Origin: Triatoma infestans
Taxonomy: Eukaryota > Arthropoda > Insecta > Hemiptera > Reduviidae
Assembly (NCBI GenBank): GCA_011037195.1
Contig: JAAEAF010001127.1
Location: 62,001-126,000, forward strand
Direction of reading: 5' to 3'
Length of the DNA stretch: 64,000 nucleotides
Made by a program: the position numbers and the translations under genes
In this document: piece after piece, positions 57,488 through 64,000 of the stretch
Layout: every line of letters begins with the position of its first letter
Position numbering within the stretch: the stretch's first letter is position 1
The notes under the pieces: generated by a model
Told to the model about the DNA's origin: nothing
Database searches by the model: none
The model's input: only the letters and a program-made list of their open reading frames with translations

Positions 57488-58240
57488 AAATTCCCGGCAG
57501 TCGCAGGCGGTTACCACAACTACGGCAGTCATCCCGGCTTTCACCTCTCAAGAAAACCTAATTGTAATGCTACGAATCAATAAAAAATTACTCCATGCTC
57601 TCGTGGATACAGGCGCCAGTCACAGTCTTATAGATTTTTCTTACTGTAAGAATAAGAAGCTTCAGCCCTCAGACATTTTACTGAAATCACTGACTGACCA
57701 AATTATACCAAATTACGGCGTCACGTCCCTTAAACTTCATGCGGACGGCGTCAAGAATTCGCAATTTATGTGTGAATTTGTTGTGTCAAAGCTTCAGGGT
57801 GCATTCCAGGCTATACTCGGATGAGACATACTCACACACAACCAAGCCATTATAAACTTACGAACACAGACACTCACACTAAACAAATGCAACATCCCAT
57901 TCGCAAAGTCGTCTCACTCACCCAACATCAACACTATACAGCCAAACGGGTTGCCCAAAACGCTACAACTAAGACATAAAATTTCTATACCACCACGTAC
58001 CCACATAGTACAGACACACACTTTATAAACTAAAGTTCCACACAACACAGAAATTTTACTAACTCAACACGAATCTCTGCCAAACGGCCTATACTTACCA
58101 AATTCTATTGCGCTAATCACTAACAACACGTGCACCATAAACATTATTAACACTTCATCGCACGAAATTACCATACAAAAACATTTACCAATTGCGCACA
58201 TAGAATACGACCTTGACACTGACCTACCTACACACACTAT
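57459..58240 (+). pseudogene. Element B aspartic protease
   Basis: The 121-codon frame 57459-57824 contains 'LLHALVDTGASHSLIDF' (DTGAS active site, 57605-57619) and ends at 'FQAILG' followed by TGA (57822-57824), where a Trp (ILGWD) is expected. Sequence beyond continues in frame ('DILTHNQAIINL') to another stop near 58027. It would mature the Gag-Pol polyprotein. Element A lacks this region. Confidence 0.85.
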
Positions 58241-59270
58241 TAACGCTGTACTGCCAAACGTCCAAGACGCAGAGAAAATATCTCTCTTCCAAGACGAACT
58301 GTACAGCAAACTGACACACTTACCGGAACAGCAGAGACAAAACATCTTACAAGCACTAGCTCCTTTTCACGATACATTCACACACGACAAGAACTTTCAG
58401 ACAAAGTTCACTAACATTAAACACCACATAGACACTAAAGACCATCCTCCTATCGTGGGTCGTCCGTATAGGTCGCTCACTCTGAGGCTCCAATCCTCAA
58501 GGCCCTTATACAGGACAGTCTCGATAGGGGTATTATCGAAGAAAGTAGCGGCAAATGGGCACACCCTGTCATACTAATAAAAAAGAAACACGCCACACAT
58601 ACAGACGTTGACATAAACAACATAGCACAGTTACGAAAACAATACAGATACGTGGTAGACCTTCGAAAACTGAACGCTATCACAACTAACGAAACTTACC
58701 CACTACCGGACATATAGTACATACTCTCCACACTACACAACACTCGATACTACACAGCCTTGGACATAACCGGAGCCTTTCATGGTATCCCCCTTGATGA
58801 GGAAAGCAACGAGAAAACATCTTTCATCACCAACTTTGGCACATACCAATTCAGAGTCCTCCCATTCGGTCTAAAGACGGCTCCAACTTCATACAAAGAT
58901 TCATCGATAAAGTTATGTCGGGTTATACCGGTGACCTTTGTCATACCTTTATTGATGACATCTTGGTATTTCACGGACAGACATTCGACGAACATCTCGA
59001 CTCACTAACAAAAGTGCTGTCGCGTCTTCAAGTCGCCAACTTATTCGTAGATCTAGGTAAATGCCAATTCTTCAAAAATACTTGCAAATATCTAGGCTAT
59101 GTCATAGGTTTGGATGGTATTCGACCAGATGAGGAAAAACTTAAGGCTGTAAAAGACTATCCTGTACCACGAAAATTAAAAGATGTGAGAGCATTTTTAG
59201 GATTCGTAGGATTCTACAGAAAATTTATCCCGAAGTTTTCTGAGATCGCCAAACCACTCTCCGACCTTAC
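58241..59270 (+). pseudogene. Element B reverse transcriptase
   Basis: Blocks in order: 'GIIEESSGKWAHPVILIKKK' (about 58530-58590), 'YRYVVDLRKLNAIT' (about 58645), a TAG in 'PLPDI[stop]YILSTL' (58716-58718), 'YYTALDITGAFHGIPLDEES' (catalytic first Asp, about 58752), 'QFRVLPFGLKTAPTS', a one-base frameshift near 58895, then 'CHTFIDDILVFHG' (catalytic DD, about 58948-58965), 'KCQFFKNTCKYLGYVIGLDG' and 'RAFLGFVGFYRKFIPKFSEI'. The 314-codon frame 58915-59859 carries the C-terminal half and RNase H. It would copy the RNA into DNA. Confidence 0.9.
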
Positions 59271-59859
59271 GAAAAAAGGCGTAAAATTTCAATGGTCTCA
59301 AAACGCGCAACTGGCATTTGAAACCTTAAAAAAGTCACTAATTTCACCTCCGGTATTGGCATACCCTGATTATAATCATGAATTTATATTAACCACGGAT
59401 GCCAGCAACGTAGGTATTTCGGCCATATTAAGCCAAAATATAAATGGCAATGAAAGACCGATAGCGTTTTCTTCAAGGGTTTTAAGTAAAACAGAGGCTA
59501 AATATTGCACCACAGAGCGTGAGCTACTAGCCATAATATTTGGCTGCAAAACGTACAGATATATTTTATATGGCTATCGTTTTAAAATCGTTACCGATCA
59601 TTCTGCGCTACAATGGCTTAAAAACATTAAAGACAGCCATAATAAATTATTCCGTTGGAGCATGAAGCTGGCGGAATTCGATTTTTATATTGAACATTGC
59701 TCCGGCAAAAATATTGCACACGCCGACGCACTTAGTAGGTACATTGCCTGCGCAGACACAGATAATGATGAATACTACCCAACCATTGACATTACAGAAA
59801 TATTACACGCTCAACAAAACGACACAGAATGCCACCAACTTCTTAACACTCCACACTAA
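59271..59859 (+). pseudogene. Element B RNase H domain
   Basis: Same open frame as the reverse transcriptase C-terminus. 'FQWSQNAQLAFETLKKSL' connects to '[18 protein letters not shown]' (Asp), 'CTTERELLAIIFGCKTYRYI' (Glu), 'TDHSALQWLKNI' (Asp) and 'HADALSRYIA'. The frame ends TAA 59857-59859. All catalytic residues are visible, so this stretch is intact by sequence. Confidence 0.9.
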
Positions 59860-61023
59860 TCTCTCGATGATCGCGGCATCATCATACACACAGCAAACAA
59901 TCTCATACTAGTACCACACAATTTACGAAATACACTACTACGCGCTTTTCATGACGGCCCACTATCAGGACACTATGGCAACCACAAGACTTACGAACGT
60001 ATCAAACTCTATTTTACATGGCCAAACTTATACAAAGACGTACAAGACTACATACAAACTTGCCACACTTGCGCCATACACAAAACACACATACACAACA
60101 AACCTCCATTAGGTAATTTCCAGGAACCTACAAACGTTTTTACAGCGTTATCCATTGACGTAATAGGCCCGCTGGAAATTTCCACCAACACTACCACTAA
60201 CGAGGAATATAAATATATCTTGACAGCCATCTGCCAATACTCTCGCTTTCTCGAAATGTTTCCTATAACAGATCAGAAACTATTGCGCGGATACTCGTCA
60301 ACGAAATATTCACTCGTTATGGTACACCTAAATACTTACTTACTGACTTAGGTACGAACTTTACATCCACAATAATATTACCAATTTGCACATTACTTAA
60401 AATCAAAAAAGTTAACACGACACCATATCACCCACAATCTAACGGACGATTAGAACGGATACACAAGACAATAGCAAACGCCATCTCGCATTACACTAAC
60501 ACACAATGGCACACTTACATACCACTCATCAAAGCCGCTCACAACTCTACACCCAATTCTTCTACACGCTACTCACCACACGAGCTCGTGTTCGGGAACA
60601 AATTCAAATTTCCATGGATATTGGACTTCCCGGCACGAGACTTCGACAACTTCAACATACACACACGAACACTACACGACAAGATAAAACAAGTGCGATC
60701 GTATGCAAAAATAAACAATCAAAAGGCGGCGAAAACAAGAGCAAAATACTATAACAGAAACACACACACACCACATACACACACACATACAACGTCAATG
60801 ACAATGTTTACCTAAAAACGTTCAAACCCGATAACAAATTCGCACCCAAATACACGGGATCTTATAAAATAGATAAGGTCTACCCTAATCAAACTGTACG
60901 ACTCACATTACATAACAACAAAAAAATCGTACACCAATCAAAAATCAAACCAGCCAACATCAGACAAACACCACAACAACAAAACAAACATCCAATGGTT
61001 ATAAGCACCCGCCGTAAACCATA
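59860..61023 (+). pseudogene. Element B integrase
   Basis: N-terminal zinc finger: 'GHYGNHKTYERIKLYF' then 'QTCHTCAIHK' (about 59967-60086). The core has 'ALSIDVIGPLEI' (Asp, about 60145-60180), 'RYGTPKYLLTDLGTNFTST' (Asp, about 60312-60370 in a shifted frame) and 'TTPYHPQSNGRLERIH' (Glu, about 60418-60465). The C-terminal GPY-like module 'KYTGSYKIDKVYPNQT' lies at about 60850-60895, and the end is near TAA 61021-61023. Frameshifts occur near 60280 and 60800. The A/C-rich, G-poor codon use is striking. Confidence 0.85.
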
Positions 61024-61110
61024 AACACTCACACAAACACCACTTCCGGTGTTGGGAAAGGTTCACCACCTTAGTCCAGGGAGTCACAACACTCACACAT
61101 GAAATACGGC

Positions 61111-61111
<1 letters not shown>

Positions 61112-61141
<30 letters not shown>
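61112..61141. repeat. (CA)n microsatellite
   Basis: About 15 CA units just after the end of element B coding sequence. Confidence 0.95.
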
Positions 61142-61142
<1 letters not shown>

Positions 61143-61479
61143 ACAATTATTTAATAACAAATTATTTTCGTTTATTTTTCATTTACCGCCAACTTTACTA
61201 TTAACTATTTTCTTTTACCGCCAATTGTACTGAAAATTGTTTACATTTCAGGTACTAAATAATACAACCTTTTCTTACAGGTGACTACTACAAATAGTCA
61301 CAATAAAAACAACCTATTTAGTATTATCTCCTTATTGTTATATTCAAAAATTTAACAAAAATTGCTTTTTGTTCAGTAGAATAATACCATAAACAGATAA
61401 ATTCAACAATAGCGCATTATGGATTGTTCTAATCCCTAGTAGTATGTAGAACATCAGTTAATCGGTGATCCAACTTTAT
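61142..61479. other. No gene recognised
   Basis: AT-rich; could be the 3' untranslated region of element B or flank. It contains a short repeat of 'tttaccgcca' (61182, 61217). Confidence 0.45.
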
Positions 61480-61990
61480 ACAAAATGGTTTCTAAATTTT
61501 CTGTGATTCTTCACGAAAACGGTACCAATGAAATTATGAAAACTTGAAAGGCTAACATAACATAATATAAATGAGCCGATCTCCTTCATTCGAAAATATT
61601 TCTCGGAAAAATTGATTTCGTAGGAGTTCTATGGAATCTGTGACTTCAACATTAACTCAGAAACTACCATTACAAAACTCTGTTGGAGAAAGATAACTTT
61701 TTACGTCCTAAAATTCAACAATTGCAACCAATATACGACTCCACACAATATACACTCTGATGTGATCCAATCGCAGTAATTGGCACAAAAGAAAGACTCA
61801 TGTGAGTGTTTCACATCAGATCTTTATTTTTCTTACTGCTGTAGGAGGAGAAAGTATTGCGATAATGTCAAATTTATTACCACAGTATATAAGAACCAAG
61901 TCAAAAGTACATCAACCGGAAGTGAGGTTAACTGAATGTGTTTGTTTTTTATATTTTCCCGAGTTTCTCAATTCTACATAAGAACTAGAA
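61480..61990. repeat. DR fragments, two copies meeting end to end
   Basis: 61480-61620 has 'gaaaacggtaccaatgaaat' and 'tcggaaaaattgatttcg'. 61798-61825 has 'catgtgagtgtttcacatca' directly followed by 'ttcttactgctgtaggagga' and 'gaaagtattgcgataatgtc' (61831-61870), the opposite DR terminus. The ends of two DR copies therefore abut. Confidence 0.7.
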
Positions 61991-62079
61991 AGCTGCAACT
62001 TGAACTTTTCTCCGAAAATTTATATAGTACAATGTACGCTTCTACATAAATGTATAATATTAGTTTACTTTGCAACCAT

Positions 62080-62290
62080 TGCTGGAATTCCAAGTTTAAA
62101 GAAAATCGGTTACGTTAAGTGCAACTTTACGAAGTGTTTTCTTAATTTTTCGTCATGTTCTAGAAAAAGATTGAAACAATTTCTTAAAATATTGAATGCT
62201 AACAATTATTAATTTTTATGTGAAACATTTTTCAGGGAAACTATTTGAAAATTCCCCCCTGAGTCCAAAATTTCCCGTAAGGATACACGT
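62080..62290 (+). repeat. DR fragment
   Basis: 'aattccaagtttaaagaaaa' (62086), 'aagtgcaactttacgaag', 'gtgaaacatttttcaggg' and 'ccctgagtccaaaatttccc'. Confidence 0.6.
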
Positions 62291-62399
62291 CTCCATGCGA
62301 AGCCCATTTCTATACAGACTGATGCATGCTTCAGTGCGGGAGGAGTTTCCAGAGCTCTCTCTCTCATTCTCTCTTCATTTTTTACCTCTTCCCGGAGAG

Positions 62400-62790
62400 A
62401 CTGGTCGCTTATCTTGAGGGTTCTGGCCTCATAAGGAGAAATAAAGCGCCTTTCCCAGCCAGGGCGTCGGTCATTTCACTTCCTTTCATGCCAACATTCC
62501 CACGCACCTAAAATGGGGTTAATCTGTTCTTCCTGCTTAGGTTGAATTTGCCCAGCCATTTCTATACCATTTTTGAATTGAGGATATTCAGTGCTTTAAC
62601 GGCAGTCCTGGCTATTAGATAGGAATACAATCTCCTGATTCCGATATTTCCTATCGATGTTAAGCTGGACACATCTTTCAATTCCGTGAATTACCGCCTG
62701 AAAGATGGTGGTAAAGTTGTCCCTAAACTCCGAGTATCAGGCCGCTTGGCCAGTCCCAGTCCCATCAGAGATCCTTGGACCAGATATTTT
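62400..62790 (-). pseudogene. LINE RNase H domain remnant
   Basis: Read on the minus strand: 'SDGTGTGQAA' (first Asp region, about 62775), 'FRDNFTTIFQAVIHGIERC' (catalytic Glu, about 62720-62665), 'IVFLSNSQ' (an Asn where Asp is expected, about 62620), 'MVWKWLGKFN' and 'WVRGNVGMKGSEMTDALAGK' (His loop lacking the His, about 62510-62450). Frames are broken by stops. This is an I/R1-type RNase H, different in sequence from the one at 24.2 kb. Confidence 0.7.
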
Positions 62791-62979
62791 TAACGAAGCT
62801 GTATTTCTTAACGAATCTGTGATGTTAAGTTTAGAGGCTAGGTCTGACTGCGGCGCCGACTGGTCGACCACAATCTAATCAATTATCTGCAATTGCTGAG
62901 CACCAACATGCATACCCACTACTGTCTAAATTCATATTAAGAGCAACTTGAATTTGAATAAAATTCTAAGTTTGAAGAA

Positions 62980-63010
62980 ATCATTTGAGTGTATCAAACC
63001 AGATCTTGTT
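62980..63010 (+). repeat. DR terminal motif, diverged
   Basis: 'tcatttgagtgtatcaaacc' and 'agatcttg'. Confidence 0.4.
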
Positions 63011-63750
63011 TTTGTTTTTTAACTTCCTTCCTTTTCTCTAATCGTATGAAAGGTTGATAGTGATGGAACATAATTGTACCAAGAACCCCAAATTGTTTAC
63101 TTTTATGTTTACATTGAAATAAACAGATAAATGACAGTACGTATATCAAATATTTCAACCAGAGAACTGATGTCCAATGATAGCCAGCCGAAATACCTAG
63201 TAGCGATAATCCAGTTAAGCCATCAGTCCGCCCAGCGTTAATCTTATTAACGCTCCTGTCATGTGTTAATGCATTTAATCGCATTGCAAAAGCAAAGATT
63301 TTGCGCGATTTAAAGTAGGGTGGGGGCCTTTTTTTTACCACAAAAATAAATAAATCTTTCTTCATTTTCTGTTCAGTTTATCTTTTTTTCTTTTTTTTTA
63401 ATGCGTATCAAAGTGATTATCATCAAAAAATAATTGAAAGAAAAATTCTTGATGCTTTTTAATTGGGTTCAGTTAAATTACGAATTAGCATGATACATAT
63501 TTTCTTGCTCAAACGAATGAATGCATGAATAAATACATTTACATAATATGTACATAAAATATAATATTCAAATCGACCAAAGCTATTGGCTACCCAGTAG
63601 AATGGATAATTTAATTACAAATATTATTATTTGAATTAATATTTAAAAATCTCCTTATTAATGTTAATGTATTTATTATATATGAATATACAACTATATG
63701 TTTCAGGCTCCGATTATGAAAAGAAAAGTTTTTAACGAATGGTTTTCGCA
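63011..63750. other. AT-rich region, no gene recognised
   Basis: The minus-strand 123-codon frame 62994-63365 has no domain. T- and A-runs near 63330-63430. Confidence 0.5.
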
Positions 63751-63751
63751 T

Positions 63752-63782
63752 GAATATATATATATATATATATATATATAAT
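63752..63782. repeat. (AT)n microsatellite
   Basis: About 14 AT units. Confidence 0.9.
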
Positions 63783-63856
63783 GTTTTAGGTTTCCGCGGC
63801 CATTTTCATGAAACACATTTGAGATGCCGAGTTGAGATCGCGTCAGTGGTTTGCCA

Positions 63857-63904
63857 GAAACCGACGTTTCACCCATATTGCAATGAGCCTCTTCAGGGTC
63901 TTTA
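63857..63904 (-). ncRNA. Hammerhead-ribozyme-like motif, type 2
   Basis: On the minus strand: stem I AGACC, box CTGAAGA (fits CTGANGA), GG, a CTCAT hairpin with a TGCAAT loop and ATGGG, T, GAAA, C, GTC, then GGTTTCT, which can pair with AGACC allowing one G-U. Stem III is only two base pairs with no loop, as in minimal dimer-dependent hammerheads. The related degenerate copy is at 25737-25777. Confidence 0.45.
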
Positions 63905-64000
63905 CACCTTGAAAACCAACAAGGCAATGAATCTTGGTACAGAAAAGGCATGCCTCCTTCCTCCGCCATCTTGACCCCATATTGACTGCCTTCTTGATCG

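Larger units (their letters stand above)
55476..61080 (+). mobile_element. Ty3/gypsy LTR retrotransposon B, 3' LTR not seen
   Basis: 5' LTR, PBS, gag, protease, reverse transcriptase, RNase H and integrase in gypsy order. It is related to element A throughout (same PBS; homologous gag start, RNase H and integrase). It has frameshifts near 56680, 57270, 58480, 58895 and 60280, and stops at W or Q codons, so it is inactive. A sequence matching the 5' LTR start does not appear downstream in the window. It is either 3'-truncated near 61.1-61.4 kb or extends past the window. Confidence 0.9.

Noticed and set aside
61080..64000. 3' LTR of element B
   Set aside because: I looked for the 5' LTR start and internal landmarks (for example 'gtgtgagtgtggccaaca') and found no match before the window ends.

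Overview
This is an AT-rich eukaryotic window made almost entirely of transposable-element debris. I cannot identify a single intact host gene. The TE set fits an arthropod, most likely an insect: mariner transposase, LINE elements with an RNase H domain and AAT-rich tails, Ty3/gypsy elements with matching primer sites, and fold-back elements. A hemipteran would be my guess, but that is impression rather than proof. There is no operon structure, ribosome-binding site, CRISPR array or other prokaryotic signal.

Layout. 1-11371 is a giant palindrome: arms 1-5572 and 5800-11371 mirror each other (i pairs with 11372-i) wherever I checked, around a 227-bp unique spacer. Each arm carries a decayed LINE (RNA-binding ORF1 plus endonuclease) and an unidentified decayed, intronless frame of about 470 codons. 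The left copy of that frame runs on through the spacer to a stop at 5767. The right copy is cut off at the arm boundary, so the left arm plus spacer looks like the original and the right arm like a fold-back copy. 11372-30886 is a sea of one dispersed non-coding repeat family (called DR here), with two fold-back elements, a dead mariner (21.9-23.0 kb), a LINE RNase H remnant (24.2-25.2 kb) and several simple or tandem repeats. 30887-37766 is Ty3/gypsy element A on the minus strand, with both LTRs, a 5-bp target duplication, PBS and PPT. It has lost its protease, half of its reverse transcriptase and the RT/RNase H junction, and it sits inside a DR copy.

37767-55475 holds more DR copies, a 707-bp fold-back element (38578-39284), a repeat with a hammerhead-ribozyme-like core (about 39524-39561), and a LINE with a second LINE inserted into it with a 12-bp target duplication (41.9-43.1 kb). 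It also holds a second dispersed repeat family (46.0 and 48.5 kb), a degenerate minisatellite (52.3-53.0 kb) and another ribozyme-like inverted repeat (55.2-55.4 kb). 55476 to about 61080 is gypsy element B on the plus strand. It is a relative of A that keeps gag, protease, RT, RNase H and integrase in order but is broken by frameshifts and stops, and no 3' LTR is visible. The last 3 kb hold DR fragments, a minus-strand LINE RNase H remnant and a second type of ribozyme-like motif.

The observations most worth following are the palindrome with its asymmetric breakpoint inside an unknown decayed gene, the hammerhead-like cores in several unrelated-looking repeats, and the very dense DR family whose end carries a short conserved palindrome.
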